Below are positions 36,931 to 47,700 of a stretch of 64,000 nt of DNA, piece by piece. The position numbers were made by a program, and so were the translations under genes. How positions within the stretch are numbered: the stretch's first letter is position 1; every line of letters starts with the position of its first letter. Below the pieces are notes generated by a model. The model ran no database searches, had not been told where the DNA came from, and was given only the letters and a program-made list of their open reading frames with translations. The DNA is from Bacillus sp. FJAT-27445 (GTDB lineage Bacteria > Bacillota > Bacilli > Bacillales > Cytobacillaceae), in assembly GCF_001510665.1 (NCBI RefSeq), contig NZ_LMTI01000002.1, forward strand, positions 589,501 to 653,500, written 5' to 3'.

Positions 36931-37929
36931 TCAATTTGTAGATTTCCTGTAATCAATTCTATGCGGCAGAATGACAGTATGTTCCTCCACCTTTTCCTTG
37001 TTCATCAATTTCGTCAGCAGTCTCATTGCTACTGCGCCTATATCATATAAAGGCTGGACGATAGTCGTCAATTGTGGGCGTACCATCATGGAGAGCCTTG
37101 TATTGTCAGACGTAATTACCTCATAATCCTCAGGGACCCTGTAACCCATGTCCAGTCCACCATGGACTACGCCAAGTGCCATTTCATCTGCCCCAACAAC
37201 GATTGCAGTAGGGCGTTTGCCTAACCCCATCAGCTTTTGAATCGCTTCAATTCCAGAGTCGTATGTATAATCCCCCTCAACAACGTACTCCTCATTGACC
37301 TGTAAGCCCGATTCTTCTAATGCACGCTTGTACCCCTTCAGCTTCTTCTCGCTGTTCTTAGGCTCATGGAGCGGGCCAATTACAAAGGCAATTTCCTTGT
37401 GGCCACGGTCCACGAATTCCTTGACACTGTCGAACACGGCTTGTTCATAATCGATATTGACCGATGGAATTTCCTTTGATTGCTCGATGGAGCCTGCTAG
37501 TACAATCGGAACAGGTGATTTTTGAAACTCTTGTACATGTTCAGTGGTGATATTTCCACCCATAAAGACGAGCCCATCCACTTGCTTGCCGAGCATTGTA
37601 TTCAACAGATGGAGTTCCTTATCCATGTTCTGGTCGGAATTGCTCAAAATGATATTATACTTATACATTGTGGCGATATCTTCAATTCCCCGCGCGAGTT
37701 CCGCATAGAATATGTTGGAGATATCGGGAATGATTACACCGACCGTTGTCGTTTTCTTGCTTGCAAGGCCCCTAGCCACTGCATTTGGCCGGTAACCAAG
37801 CCTGTCTATTACTTCCATTACCTTTTTCCTAGTAGCCGGCTTAACGTTTGGGTTGCCATTTACTACCCTTGATACCGTTGCCATTGAAACATTTGCTTCC
37901 CTGGCAACATCATAAATCGTGATATTCAT
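36931..37929 (-). CDS. ccpA: Catabolite control protein A
   Basis: A 332-aa LacI/GalR-family master regulator of carbon catabolite control, nearly identical in its N-terminal HTH ([20 protein letters not shown]) to B. subtilis CcpA. It binds cre operators with HPr-Ser-P. The periplasmic-binding-protein-like core fills the rest. The ATG is 12 bases from AAGGAG, slightly long. Likely targets in this window are acuABC and megL. Followed by a shared terminator. Confidence 0.97.
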   Translation of the reverse strand: MNITIYDVAREANVSMATVSRVVNGNPNVKPATRKKVMEVIDRLGYRPNAVARGLASKKTTTVGVIIPDISNIFYAELARGIEDIATMYKYNIILSNSDQNMDKELHLLNTMLGKQVDGLVFMGGNITTEHVQEFQKSPVPIVLAGSIEQSKEIPSVNIDYEQAVFDSVKEFVDRGHKEIAFVIGPLHEPKNSEKKLKGYKRALEESGLQVNEEYVVEGDYTYDSGIEAIQKLMGLGKRPTAIVVGADEMALGVVHGGLDMGYRVPEDYEVITSDNTRLSMMVRPQLTTIVQPLYDIGAVAMRLLTKLMNKEKVEEHTVILPHRIDYRKSTN

Positions 37930-38239
37930 TTTTCATTTACACTCCTTAAAGCAAGCCATTTTAATTATTTTACTTCAAATTGGAAGTTGTTAGTCATGCC
38001 GCTTGTGAGCAATTAAACATATTAATTGATTTCAATCATACGACAAGCAAGTGAAAGCTGCAATCGACAAGGGTATTAGTATGAAATTTTAATGCAATTT
38101 TGTATCGTTCAGCAAAAAAAAGATGATTCCTGCTCCCAGCATCTCTTGCCAATTAGCCTGTGCCCTCCACTCCGATCAACTTGCTTTCCAAACTAATTGT
38201 TTATTTCTACATATAGTTCCCCTTTTTTCACAAACAAAG
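37930..38239. other. Intergenic region ccpA-aroA
   Basis: AT-rich and non-coding. It should hold the ccpA promoter, but no element stands out on the minus strand. A short A-run at 38116-38124 marks no clear terminator. No gene or cre is supported. Confidence 0.4.
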
Positions 38240-38272
38240 CCTTCTGTCGTTGGACAGAAGGCAAATGGTTCA
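38240..38272 (-). terminator. aroA terminator
   Basis: Minus-strand stem GCCTTCTGTC / GACAGAAGGC followed by TTTGTTTG. Confidence 0.85.
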
Positions 38273-39343
38273 TTATGAACGGACAAGATTTGAAGACATT
38301 AGTTCGTACAGGAATTTGTCGAACTGATCGAGATTCATTTGCTGGGCCGAATCGGACAAGGCAACTGCAGGGTCTGGATGCACTTCTGCCATGACGCCGT
38401 CCGCTCCGATTGCGAGCGCAGCCTTTGCTGCAGGGAGCAAGAGGTCCCTTCTGCCTGTGGAGTGTGTGACATCCACCATAACAGGAAGATGTGTTTCCTG
38501 CTTAAGAATTGGCACAGCTGTGATATCAAGCGTATTCCTCGTTGCTCTTTCATATGTTCGGATTCCGCGCTCACAAAGAATGATATTTCCATTGCCCTGC
38601 GACATGATGTACTCGGCTGCATTAATGAATTCTTCGATGGTTGCCGCAATTCCACGCTTAAGAAGGATTGGCTTGCTTGAAGCGCCGGCAGCTTTTAGTA
38701 ATTCAAAGTTCTGCATATTCCTTGCCCCGATTTGGATAACATCGAGATATTCCTCTGCAATTTCAATATCGGAAGGATTGACGATTTCGCTTATTACAGC
38801 CATATCGTACTCTCTGGCAACTCGTTTTAGAATTTTGAGACCTTCAACTCCCAGCCCTTGGAAGTCATATGGAGATGTCCGCGGTTTGAAAGCACCTCCG
38901 CGGAGAAGCTTCAAACCCTTTTTCTGCATATGGGCTGCAACCTCGGCCACTTGTTCATAGGATTCTACTGCGCAAGGCCCAAATACAAAATGGGGTTTGC
39001 CATCTCCAAGCTTTTCGCCGTTTATTTCTACGATGGTATTTTCCGGGTGCTTTTTCCTTGAGACTAGTAACGCCTTGCTATGATCATCCTTTTGCAGCTC
39101 CAGGCTTGCCTTGAAAACTTCTTTGAAAATATGCTCTATCGTGGAATTTTCAAAAGGGCCATCATTCTTTTGTTTAATGATATCAAGCATTTTCCGTTCA
39201 CGGACCGGGTCAAAGCGATAAACTCCCTGGTTTTCTTTCACACGCCCGATTTCCTGTGCAAGCCTTCCCCGCTCATTGATGATTTCAAGAAGCTCCATAT
39301 TCAGTTCATCAATCCGGGATCTCAATTTGTCTAATTCGTTCAT
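38273..39343 (-). CDS. aroA: Bifunctional DAHP synthase / chorismate mutase
   Basis: A 356-aa fusion. The N-terminal AroQ-type chorismate mutase (about 1-90, [20 protein letters not shown]) is joined to a type I DAHP synthase (about 95-356) with [24 protein letters not shown] and [10 protein letters not shown]. It makes DAHP, the first shikimate-pathway step; the mutase domain senses prephenate/chorismate. Matches B. subtilis AroA, adjacent to ccpA. ATG 39343 follows GGAAAGGATGG. Confidence 0.97.
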   Translation of the reverse strand: MNELDKLRSRIDELNMELLEIINERGRLAQEIGRVKENQGVYRFDPVRERKMLDIIKQKNDGPFENSTIEHIFKEVFKASLELQKDDHSKALLVSRKKHPENTIVEINGEKLGDGKPHFVFGPCAVESYEQVAEVAAHMQKKGLKLLRGGAFKPRTSPYDFQGLGVEGLKILKRVAREYDMAVISEIVNPSDIEIAEEYLDVIQIGARNMQNFELLKAAGASSKPILLKRGIAATIEEFINAAEYIMSQGNGNIILCERGIRTYERATRNTLDITAVPILKQETHLPVMVDVTHSTGRRDLLLPAAKAALAIGADGVMAEVHPDPAVALSDSAQQMNLDQFDKFLYELMSSNLVRS

Positions 39344-39577
39344 GCCAATTCCATCCTTTCCGAGCCAGCCATTTTAACCTGGCATCTGCCAATCTCAGGT
39401 TGTTATTATTGTATTGATAGGCCGGCTTAAAGCCCTGCCTTGGTACAAACTTTTGTAATAGGGATAATTATACTTCATTGTTTTGCCTTTGTCACCCTTA
39501 TTTCTTTATTAATTAAACGCTTTTAAGCACTAAAGCTTTTTGATTATTCATAATCCCTTGCCAATAAAGGGTGGATA

Positions 39578-39608
39578 GAAAAAAAAGGCATCCAGGATGC
39601 CTTTTTTA
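39578..39608 (-). terminator. ytxJ terminator
   Basis: Minus-strand stem GGCAT / ATGCC (extendable to AAAAAAGGCATCC) with long T-run. It abuts the ytxJ stop. Confidence 0.75.
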
Positions 39609-39929
39609 CGCTTTTACTGCCTCAGCGAGGGAACGCTTTGTAATTTTCCAATGGGATGCATTCCAAACCGGTTTACCATCCTGGAAAAGAATGGCTTGCG
39701 GGGATTCATGCTTGATCCCAAATTCCTCCGCAATATAGTTTGAGAGAGGGCGGGATTCCTGTACAATCAGCATCCAAGCCTGGACATCCTCCTGTCCTGC
39801 AAAATCTCCATACTCCTCAAACGCCGCATGGGAAATTGGGCAAGTGCTGCTGTGTTTTAAAATCATTACTTTCGGTTGCTTTTGCAAAATCTCCTCAAGC
39901 TGTTCAATTGATTCGAGTGTGTTAATCAT
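39606..39929 (-). CDS. ytxJ: YtxJ, thioredoxin-like bacillithiol-system protein
   Basis: A 107-aa thioredoxin-fold protein with a single active-site motif CPIS at C30 (STCPISHAAF), a monothiol/bacilliredoxin-type arrangement. The family is annotated as part of the bacillithiol redox system. It forms a stress-induced gene group with ytxG and ytxH in B. subtilis, but here a terminator separates it from ytxH. Confidence 0.93.
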   Translation of the reverse strand: MINTLESIEQLEEILQKQPKVMILKHSSTCPISHAAFEEYGDFAGQEDVQAWMLIVQESRPLSNYIAEEFGIKHESPQAILFQDGKPVWNASHWKITKRSLAEAVKA

Positions 39930-39973
39930 TAGCCTGCTTCCCTCACTTTATTTAGTTCTTGTCGAAAAACGAT

Positions 39974-40007
39974 AGAAAACGGTGAAGTAATCGTATCACT
40001 TCACCGC
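39974..40007 (-). terminator. ytxGH terminator
   Basis: Minus-strand stem CGGTGAAGT / ACTTCACCG followed by TTTTC. Confidence 0.8.
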
Positions 40008-40036
40008 CTTTTAGGGCAAATAGTTTGTTCCGCTAG

Positions 40037-40525
40037 TTAGCTGTACTTGCTTTCTTCATCATCCAAAGCTTCTTTAACTTCTTCAAGCTTTTCCCTAACT
40101 TCAGCATCATCTGAAAGGGTCAAATCATCAAAAGGCTTATTGGAAATTTCCAATGGAATGTATTCCGTTTCATCCTCTTGCTGGCCAGCATCTAACGGCT
40201 GCCCGCCGCCATTGCCCTTTACCTTCTCCATCAAGTTTGAAGACTGTTCAGCGACGGCCTGGGTCAAAGAAGATGTTTTTTCTTTTGTCAGATTGGTCAG
40301 TTCACTCGTTTTTTCCATTACAGTGCCCCTCATTTGGGCCGTCTTTTCTTTAAGAGCCGCCGCCTGTCCTGTTACCGTATCGCGAAGTTCACGTCCCGAT
40401 TTAGGCGCCATGAACAATGCTGCCGCTGCACCGATCAGTCCGCCAATCACCGCGCCTGCCACAAAATCCTTCGATGTAACATTCCTGTTCTCAGAATCCC
40501 GATAATCATTGTCTCTTCCTGTCAT
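40037..40525 (-). CDS. ytxH: YtxH general stress membrane protein
   Basis: A 162-aa YtxH-like protein with a hydrophobic glycine-rich helix at about 20-42 (VAGAVIGGLIGAAAALFMAPKSG, the family signature), then an amphipathic coiled-coil segment and an acidic tail. ATG 40525 follows GGAGG; the longer frame comes from the preceding gap. Co-transcribed with ytxG (16-base gap). Membrane/stress function is poorly defined. Confidence 0.93.
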   Translation of the reverse strand: MTGRDNDYRDSENRNVTSKDFVAGAVIGGLIGAAAALFMAPKSGRELRDTVTGQAAALKEKTAQMRGTVMEKTSELTNLTKEKTSSLTQAVAEQSSNLMEKVKGNGGGQPLDAGQQEDETEYIPLEISNKPFDDLTLSDDAEVREKLEEVKEALDDEESKYS

Positions 40526-40541
40526 TGAATTAGCCTCCTTA

Positions 40542-41015
40542 TTATAAATTCGCCCTGGATCTCGGCTTAGCCAACTCGCTATTCTCCGCTGACGCAGCCG
40601 CTGCTTGCTTTCTTGCATTCCATTTGTCTTTCAGTTCAAGCAAAACATTGCTCCATTGGACAATTTGAGAAATCTTTTCCTTATTCTGGTCAATCTGCCT
40701 GTCAACAGAGCCTACAATCGTCTGAACCGACTGATTGAATTTGTTGACGGAAGTACCGACCCCTTTTACTGCATCGACAACAGTGTTTAGGCTCTCGGAT
40801 TTCCTGTGTATATCATCCGCAAGAGCATTCGTTTTATGCAAAAGCACTGCTGTTTCCTTTGTAACACCGTCGAGCTGGCTTTCAAGGCCTACGAGTGTCT
40901 TTGAAACGCTCTCCAACGTTCCTTGTAAGGATTTCAAGGTCTTAGCCAAGTATATTACAAGGATCAAAAATGCAATGGCGATCAGCGCCACACTTAAGTA
41001 AAGGATTATTACCAT
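40542..41015 (-). CDS. ytxG: YtxG, DUF948 membrane protein
   Basis: A 157-aa protein with one N-terminal membrane helix (about 3-24) and a long coiled-coil, the DUF948 pattern. The start is ATG 41015, ten bases after GGAGG; an ATG six bases earlier is only four bases from it. The N-terminus is then [17 protein letters not shown], matching B. subtilis YtxG. First gene of the ytxGH stress operon (sigma-B/sigma-H dependent in B. subtilis). Confidence 0.93.
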   Translation of the reverse strand: MVIILYLSVALIAIAFLILVIYLAKTLKSLQGTLESVSKTLVGLESQLDGVTKETAVLLHKTNALADDIHRKSESLNTVVDAVKGVGTSVNKFNQSVQTIVGSVDRQIDQNKEKISQIVQWSNVLLELKDKWNARKQAAAASAENSELAKPRSRANL

Positions 41016-41220
41016 AAACATTGCACCTCCATTAATCTTCACTTACTTTTACCCATAGCCCATCCCAATAAACAGGGCGCATTAATATTATTTCCATAAA
41101 ACTTTATTTTTTCCTTCCTCGTATAAAAATGTTTTTTTAAAACAACTAAATAGTCAACTATGCCCGCTTCGGTTAAACTAATAGTTGAAATTAATTTTGG
41201 TGAATATTGGAGGCTGAAAA

Positions 41221-42336
41221 ATGAAAGACCCTCGCATTGAGACACTGGCAAGAAATCTTATCAATTATTCTGTCCAGCTCCAAAAGGGAGAAAAAGTGCT
41301 GATTGAAAATTTCGGGCTTCAGCGTGAGCTTGTTACCGCGCTGGTAAAGGAAGCGTACGCAGCTGGAGGCTATCCCTTTGTCCTGTTGAAGGACCATCAG
41401 GTTGACCGGTCCCTCCTCATGGGGGCTCAGGAAGAAAACTTTTCAATGATGGCTGATTTTGAAGCTTCAGTCATGAAGGAAATGGATGGATACATAGGTC
41501 TCCGTTCAGGCGACAACATTAATGAACTTGCTGATGTCCCGGATGAAAAAATGAAAATCCATGGCAGTACCATAGGGAAAAAGGTACACAGGGATATCAG
41601 GGTCCCTAAAACGAAATGGGTTGTCCTTCGTTACCCAACATCTTCAATGGCCCAGCTCGCAAAAATGAGCACGGAAGCATTCGAAGATTTTTATTTCAAC
41701 GTCTGCAATCTTGATTACAGCAAAATGGATGCCGCCATGGACAGCCTTGTCGAGTTGATGGACAAAACTGATATGGTTCGAATCACAGGTCCAGGAACCG
41801 ACCTGACTTTTTCAATCAAAAACATAGCCGCAATTAAATGCGCAGGCCAAATGAATATTCCGGACGGTGAAGTTTATACGGCTCCTGTCCGTGACTCTGT
41901 AAATGGCACGATCACCTATAATACCCCTTCCCCTTACCAGGGATTTATCTTTGAGAACGTCAAGCTGACATTTAGAGACGGCAAAATTGTTGAAGCTGAG
42001 TCAAATGATTCAGAGAGAATCAACAAGATATTTGATACGGATGAAGGTGCCAGGTACATTGGAGAGTTCGCAATTGGTGTGAACCCGTATATCCAGACCC
42101 CTATGCAGGATATCCTGTTCGATGAAAAAATTGATGGAAGCTTCCACTTCACTCCTGGTCAATGCTACGATGAAGCTTCCAATGGCAACCATTCCAATAT
42201 CCATTGGGATATGGTCAATATCCAGCGCCCTGAATACGGAGGCGGCGAAATCTATTTTGATGATGTTCTGGTCAGGAAGGATGGCCGCTTCGTCATTCCT
42301 GAACTTGAAAAGCTGAATCCCGAGAACTTGAAATAA
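41221..42336 (+). CDS. ampS: Aminopeptidase, M29 family (AmpS type)
   Basis: A 371-aa metal-dependent aminopeptidase. M29 metal-binding residues are visible in DGEVYTAP, YIGEFAIG, FTPGQCYDEASN and NHSNIHWDM. ATG 41221 lies behind ATTGGAGG. Divergent from ytxG. The preferred N-terminal residue is not deducible. A terminator follows. Confidence 0.92.
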   Translation: MKDPRIETLARNLINYSVQLQKGEKVLIENFGLQRELVTALVKEAYAAGGYPFVLLKDHQVDRSLLMGAQEENFSMMADFEASVMKEMDGYIGLRSGDNINELADVPDEKMKIHGSTIGKKVHRDIRVPKTKWVVLRYPTSSMAQLAKMSTEAFEDFYFNVCNLDYSKMDAAMDSLVELMDKTDMVRITGPGTDLTFSIKNIAAIKCAGQMNIPDGEVYTAPVRDSVNGTITYNTPSPYQGFIFENVKLTFRDGKIVEAESNDSERINKIFDTDEGARYIGEFAIGVNPYIQTPMQDILFDEKIDGSFHFTPGQCYDEASNGNHSNIHWDMVNIQRPEYGGGEIYFDDVLVRKDGRFVIPELEKLNPENLK

Positions 42337-42344
42337 ATCGAAGA

Positions 42345-42377
42345 AGGATGCAGGCGGGCCTGCATCCTTTTTTTCGT
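42345..42377. terminator. Terminator between ampS and murC
   Basis: A 10-11 bp stem AAGGATGCAGG / CCTGCATCCTT with seven T residues on the plus strand; usable by both convergent genes. Confidence 0.92.
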
Positions 42378-42412
42378 ATCCAATAAAAATCTGTCCAGCA
42401 GGCTATATTGCT

Positions 42413-43714
42413 CTAAGCGCTATAGGCTTTTTCATAGGCTTCCTGGAATTTCTGAATGTCCCCGGCGCCCATGAAAATTATGACGCTGCCTTCATGTCCG
42501 CGGAGAATCGTTGTGCCTTCCTCCGCCATGATTTCAGCTCCGCTAATCTTTTCCTCAAGGTCCTTAATTGTGAGCTTTCCCTGATTTTCCCTGGCTGAAC
42601 CAAAAATATCACATAAGTACACTTTATCAGCCTTGCTTAGGCTCTCGGCAAACTCCTGAAGAAACGCCTGTGTCCTCGTGAAGGTGTGGGGCTGGAACAC
42701 AGCAACAATTTCCCTGTCAGGGTACTTCTGCCTTGCAGCATCAAGAGTGGCCTTTATTTCCGTAGGGTGATGCGCATAGTCATCAATTACAGTTTGGCTG
42801 CCAAGCTGCTTTTCAGAGAACCTCCTCTTAACACCTTCGAAGGTTTTTAATTGCCCTTTTACCAGATTCACATCTACCCCTTCATAATGACAGAGCGTGA
42901 TGACTGACAATGAATTCAGGATATTATGATCCCCATACGCCGGGATGGAGAATGTATCAAAGAAAGTATTGCGGACAAAAACATCAAAGGTTGTCCCTTC
43001 AGGGCTTTTGATAACATTTCGGGCCTGGAAATCATTGTCCTCGCCAAAGCCGTAAAATACTACAGGTACCTTAGCCTGAATTTTTTGCAGTTGTTCATCG
43101 TCCCCACACGCGATAATCCCTTTTTTCACCTGGAGGGCCATCTGCTGGAATGCCGAAAAAACATCATCCAGATTCATAAAATAATCAGGATGGTCAAAGT
43201 CAATATTGGTCATAATTGCATAGTCCGGAAAATACGAGAGGAAATGCCTTCTGTATTCACAAGCTTCAAACACAAAATAATGGGCATCATGTTCGCCTTT
43301 GCCCGTTCCATCGCCAATCAAATAAGAAGTGGGCTTAGCCCCTTTTATCACATGGGCAAGCAGCCCAGTCGTCGATGTCTTGCCATGCGCACCGGTAACC
43401 CCGACACTAACAAATTTTTGCATAAACTCACCGAGGAAACGATGGTAACGGATGACCTCCAGACCAAGCCGTAAAGCCTCCTGTATTTCCTCGTGGGTGT
43501 CTGGAAATGCATTTCCCGCAATAACAACCATTCCGGGCTGAACGTTTTCTTTTTGAAACGGAAGGATCTTTATTCCAGATTGCTCAAGAGCCTGTTGGGT
43601 AAAAAACCGCTTTTCCACATCAGAGCCCTGCACCTCATAATTCATATCATGGAGAACTTGTGCCAGTGCACTCATTCCGGACCCCTTGATACCTACTAAA
43701 TGGTAAATAGTCAT
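42413..43714 (-). CDS. murC: UDP-N-acetylmuramate-L-alanine ligase
   Basis: A 433-aa Mur ligase adding L-alanine to UDP-MurNAc, the first cytoplasmic peptide step of peptidoglycan. The N-terminal Rossmann-like domain begins [17 protein letters not shown]. The ATP P-loop is GAHGKTST at about 108-115. ATG 43714 follows GGAGG, giving the same length as B. subtilis MurC (432 aa). The neighbour is sftA, as in B. subtilis. Confidence 0.97.
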   Translation of the reverse strand: MTIYHLVGIKGSGMSALAQVLHDMNYEVQGSDVEKRFFTQQALEQSGIKILPFQKENVQPGMVVIAGNAFPDTHEEIQEALRLGLEVIRYHRFLGEFMQKFVSVGVTGAHGKTSTTGLLAHVIKGAKPTSYLIGDGTGKGEHDAHYFVFEACEYRRHFLSYFPDYAIMTNIDFDHPDYFMNLDDVFSAFQQMALQVKKGIIACGDDEQLQKIQAKVPVVFYGFGEDNDFQARNVIKSPEGTTFDVFVRNTFFDTFSIPAYGDHNILNSLSVITLCHYEGVDVNLVKGQLKTFEGVKRRFSEKQLGSQTVIDDYAHHPTEIKATLDAARQKYPDREIVAVFQPHTFTRTQAFLQEFAESLSKADKVYLCDIFGSARENQGKLTIKDLEEKISGAEIMAEEGTTILRGHEGSVIIFMGAGDIQKFQEAYEKAYSA

Positions 43715-43898
43715 ATAAAGAACCTCCAACAAACGTCTTTCTGTAAAACAGTATATGACATGTAATGGCATTTGGTAATTGGAAACATGCTCCATGTCTG
43801 TGACTCAGTTTTGATATTATTGAATTATAGCATGTTTGGAGCCCGAACACTAAATCCTGATACTTTCAGTATTCTCCCATATCCCTGCTGCATACATC

Positions 43899-46349
43899 TT
43901 AAAAATGGACAGGCCCTGCTTCCTGCAATGATTCCAGCTCTGATTCGGTGATGAGCACATCCCGAGGTTTGCTTCCCCTGGAGCCCGAAATGAATCCCGC
44001 TTCCTCCATCATGTCAATCAGCCTCGCGGCACGGTTATATCCGACCTTAAAACGCCTTTGAAGGCTTGATGTAGAGGCCCCGCCCTGTTCGACAACAAAC
44101 TCGCAAGCTTCAAAGAAAAGTTCATCCTCATCCTCGGTTACTTGTGCCTTCTTAAGAAGTTCCTCCTGCTCAAACAAATATGCAGGGCTTCTTTGTTCCC
44201 TAGCAAAGGAAACAACCTTATCGATTTCGGCATCCGATACGAATGTCCCTTGGAGCCTGACCGGCTTCGACGATCCATTTTCCAAAAACAGCATATCTCC
44301 CCGTCCAAGCAGCTTCTCTGCACCGCCGATATCAATGATGGTACGAGAGTCTATCTGTGAGGAGACCGAGAAAGCAATCCGGGTTGGAACATTTGCTTTA
44401 ATCAAACCGGTAATGACATCAACTGAAGGTCTTTGAGTTGCGATAATGAGATGGATCCCGCAAGCCCTTGCCTTCTGGGCAATACGGCAGATGGCTTCCT
44501 CAACGTCGGCGGGAGACATCATCATTAAATCGGCAAGCTCATCAATGATGATGACAATGAACGGCAGCTTTTCTGAATATCGTTTTGCTTCTAGCGCGAC
44601 CTCATTGTAACGGTTGATATCACGAACCCCGGCATGGGCAAACAGCTCATAGCGCCTTTCCATCTCCTCCACCGCCCACTTCAGGGATGCGGTGGCTGCT
44701 TTGACATCCGTAATGACCGGACTTACCAAATGCGGGATTCGGTTATACGGTGCTAGCTCAACCATTTTCGGATCGATTAGCAGAAGCTTCAAATCATCCG
44801 GGCTCGCCTTATAAAGAAGGCTAACAAGGATGGAGTTGATGCAAACACTCTTGCCGGAACCAGTCGCGCCCGCGATTAGTCCATGCGGCATTTTCTTCAA
44901 ATCAGTCACAATTGGATTACCAGAGATATCTAGGCCCAAAACCGCAGTTAATGGGGAAGCATTCTCCCTGAATATCGGGCTGCCAATAATTTCACTGATG
45001 AGGACTGGGCGGGATTTAGGATTCGGCACCTCAATTCCGATGGTATGCTTACCAGGAATAGGGGCTTCAATCCGAATATCACGCGCAGCCAGGCTAAGTT
45101 TTATATCATCGGACAAATTAGTAACCTTGTTAACCTTTACCCCTGGTTCGGGATGAAGCTCGAATCGAGTGACGGAAGGGCCTTGCGTCACATTGACAAC
45201 CTTCGCGCCAACATTGAAATTAAACAACGTTTGTTCAAGCATGTTCCTTCTTTCGGAAAGCCATCCGGGATCCCCTTCAGCCTTTACAGGCGGATTTAAA
45301 AGGCCGATACCCGGAAAATGATAGGATTGGTCCCACTCACGATCATCCGCGATTTTCAGTTCAGGTTCAGCAATCTTTATCTCCGTCGGCTGATTTTCTT
45401 GATTGAGCTGTTTTTTCCAAGATTTGTTTTCCTCATATTTCTTTTTATCCTGTTTTAGCATAAGGACATTAAATGGCAAATGGGAACGCGAAGCTGCAGG
45501 TTTTTTTTCCGGTTCAGACTTCGGGTTTACAGCCTTGAAACTGTGAATCTGCGAGGTTTCCTCTTCTTTTTCGAGGGAGATTATATTTTCGCCGGCTTCC
45601 TTGGCATCGTTGTCCTCATTCTCATCTCCCTTTACCTGGAGATTCAAATCTCCTTCACTTTTCAAGGTGACTTGGCCGTCTTCAAGGAATGCAACTGGTT
45701 CAACTTCCTGAACGAACACTTCCCCATCTTCTAGCAGTGCCGCAAGTTCATCTTTTACCTGAAAAGTATCAGGTTCTACTTGCACTTTCTCCATATCATG
45801 TATGTATTGAAGATGATTTTCTTTATGCTGAAAAATTTCTTCAACTGTAATTGGAACGTCAGTACCGGCCTGCTGTTCGGGAAAGTCCGATGCTTTTTCA
45901 GTCATCCCGACTTCCTCGCCTAAGATTTTCCCCAAAAATACATCCTCGGAAGAAATGAACCCCTGTAGTTCATATTCAACCTCTACCTTCTCCTTCTTAG
46001 CTGGCTTGTTAAAACCATATATAGGTGAGGGGATCTCAGAAGGGGTGAACGGGCGAACTTTCTTTTGAGCCATATCATGTTTTACAGGTTCCTTCTTCGG
46101 CAGTGTACGGGCAATGGCTTTTTCCTCTTTTGGTAATGGCGCCTGTTGTTTCTGATGCTTTCTTTCATCGGGTATAAGCGGGAAACGGAATTTCCCCTTT
46201 GGATATTCATAAGCAATTTTCACATCAAGTTCTTTATTCAATCTATTCCTAGCAGGAGGCTTTATTGGAGCTACAGTCTCTTCATCGGAAGGTTCTTCCT
46301 GATTATTCAGCAGCCTGTTAAATAAACTTTTCATAAAACTCAAATCCAT
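43899..46349 (-). CDS. sftA: DNA translocase SftA (FtsK/SpoIIIE family)
   Basis: A cytosolic double-strand DNA pump that clears chromosomes from the closing septum; about 816 aa (B. subtilis 952). The first 340 residues are a variable, mostly acidic linker with no membrane helices. The motor follows, with Walker A GATGSGKS at about 495-502, Walker B LLLIDPKM near 525, and a C-terminal gamma winged helix (ASTSSLQRRFKVGYNRAARLI) for skew-sequence reading. Start is uncertain (GTG 46352, ATG 46349 or ATG 46334). Confidence 0.93.
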   Translation of the reverse strand: MDLSFMKSLFNRLLNNQEEPSDEETVAPIKPPARNRLNKELDVKIAYEYPKGKFRFPLIPDERKHQKQQAPLPKEEKAIARTLPKKEPVKHDMAQKKVRPFTPSEIPSPIYGFNKPAKKEKVEVEYELQGFISSEDVFLGKILGEEVGMTEKASDFPEQQAGTDVPITVEEIFQHKENHLQYIHDMEKVQVEPDTFQVKDELAALLEDGEVFVQEVEPVAFLEDGQVTLKSEGDLNLQVKGDENEDNDAKEAGENIISLEKEEETSQIHSFKAVNPKSEPEKKPAASRSHLPFNVLMLKQDKKKYEENKSWKKQLNQENQPTEIKIAEPELKIADDREWDQSYHFPGIGLLNPPVKAEGDPGWLSERRNMLEQTLFNFNVGAKVVNVTQGPSVTRFELHPEPGVKVNKVTNLSDDIKLSLAARDIRIEAPIPGKHTIGIEVPNPKSRPVLISEIIGSPIFRENASPLTAVLGLDISGNPIVTDLKKMPHGLIAGATGSGKSVCINSILVSLLYKASPDDLKLLLIDPKMVELAPYNRIPHLVSPVITDVKAATASLKWAVEEMERRYELFAHAGVRDINRYNEVALEAKRYSEKLPFIVIIIDELADLMMMSPADVEEAICRIAQKARACGIHLIIATQRPSVDVITGLIKANVPTRIAFSVSSQIDSRTIIDIGGAEKLLGRGDMLFLENGSSKPVRLQGTFVSDAEIDKVVSFAREQRSPAYLFEQEELLKKAQVTEDEDELFFEACEFVVEQGGASTSSLQRRFKVGYNRAARLIDMMEEAGFISGSRGSKPRDVLITESELESLQEAGPVHF

Positions 46350-46518
46350 CACTCTTTCCGAAAAACTTCTTCACTCTATTTTATCAGGATTTCGCAAAAC
46401 TTCGACAAGATTCAGCGATTTTTAGCGAAAATAAGGATGATTGGTCAAATAGAATCAGTCTACGGAAATCATTACAAATTACAAAGTAAGATTTATAGGT
46501 GAAAAGACCTATAAAAAT

Positions 46519-47334
46519 TTATTTTCTAGTCCTTTTTTGAGGTTTGTTTGTTCTCAGGATGAATATTGGCTCCAGTTCCCCATTCTCATAAAGGAAGGAT
46601 AAGGCAGTTACTGGCACCTTTCCGGCTGCGAAAAAACCCATCGCCATTTCGGATAGAACATCATACCCCGTCTCATTCCTTATATCCGCGATAATCAGGA
46701 CATCTTGGTGCGGGATTGCAATGGCCATTGTACCGGCAATCCTCGTGCTCATTTCCACAAGAAATCCTTTGTTCAATATCCTGCTAGCATCGTATCCATC
46801 GTTGGTATTTAAAAAATAAAAGATGTTTCCAGCCACAGTGTCCTCTTTTACCGGGACAGGGAGGGATCTTACATTAAACATCGCCATTTCCCTTATCTGA
46901 CCGGGATTCCATCCTTCCTTTTTCAATAGGTGAGAGTCAATTAGCCTGTAGGAATTCCCCATATCGTAAGCATAATAAATTCTAGTTTCCGCGGTGTGAT
47001 CATCATATAGAAATGGGTTTCCCTCTTCCGCCTCGGCAGGAAAGGAAGCAGACCGAATCACGGGGAAGATTTTTTTCTCTCCCCCGGCAATCGTTGCCTC
47101 ACTATCCATTGCTTGCAGTCCTTCTTCTATGTAATAAACCATTTCATCAATTATTTTGTCTTTCCTATCATGCCATTTGGCAACAATCCCTGCAATTGAA
47201 ACCGTTATTCCTTTTCCACTATCCTCATTTTCTACCCGGAGTTCGTCTTTGTCCCTGTTATAAGAAAACTTCCGGCCAGGCTTTGCAAGCCTTCCCTCCA
47301 GCGTTTCCCTCATTTTCCGGCTATCCATTTTCAT
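46519..47334 (-). CDS. ytpQ: YtpQ, DUF1444 protein
   Basis: A 271-aa soluble DUF1444 protein of unknown function, matching B. subtilis YtpQ. ATG 47334 is nine bases after GGAGG. It lies between sftA and ytpP, but the ytpR gene that separates it from sftA in B. subtilis is not present; only 169 bases lie between. Confidence 0.9.
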   Translation of the reverse strand: MKMDSRKMRETLEGRLAKPGRKFSYNRDKDELRVENEDSGKGITVSIAGIVAKWHDRKDKIIDEMVYYIEEGLQAMDSEATIAGGEKKIFPVIRSASFPAEAEEGNPFLYDDHTAETRIYYAYDMGNSYRLIDSHLLKKEGWNPGQIREMAMFNVRSLPVPVKEDTVAGNIFYFLNTNDGYDASRILNKGFLVEMSTRIAGTMAIAIPHQDVLIIADIRNETGYDVLSEMAMGFFAAGKVPVTALSFLYENGELEPIFILRTNKPQKRTRK

Positions 47335-47427
47335 AAAGGCAGTCCTCCATCAACTTAATAACGACACAGAAGCATGGCCAATTCGCCTTGCTGTTTTAGA
47401 GTGCAAAAAAATAATGCCAGAACAACA

Positions 47428-47598
47428 TGCGCAAGCGCCTTGCTCAGCCCCGACCAGCATAAGACGGGGCCCGCAGGACATTGATTGGCATCCCTGAATC
47501 CGCCCACGCACGAAGGAAATGCGAGCATTTCCGAGGACGGGCCAGCCCTCCGGAGGGAATCGGCTTATGACCTCGAGGGGCTAGGCGCTGTAGCTGGA
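47428..47598 (+). repeat. Dispersed structured repeat between ytpP and ytpQ
   Basis: An imperfectly palindromic GC-rich element. AGCGCCT (47434-47440) pairs with AGGCGCT (47583-47589), and AGCCCC (47446-47451) with GGGGCT (47577-47582), bringing the ends together. It starts GCGCAAGCG and ends TAGCTGGA, the same signature as the element at 26604-26749. It occupies most of the 366-base gap and no ORF is supported. Confidence 0.7.
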
Positions 47599-47657
47599 TT
47601 AATATAACTTATTTCGAGTTATCCACAATGTTCGATTTTAGAATTTTGTAGACGGCC

Positions 47658-47692
47658 AAAAAACCTCCATCCCTAGAAGCGGGATGGAGGAT
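47658..47692 (-). terminator. ytpP terminator
   Basis: Minus-strand stem CCTCCATCCC / GGGATGGAGG followed by six T residues. Confidence 0.92.
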
Positions 47693-47700
47693 TCAGCAAA

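Noticed and set aside
39500-39530. AAACGCTTTTAAGC, cre-like
   Set aside because: Three mismatches to the constrained positions of the cre consensus; not claimed.
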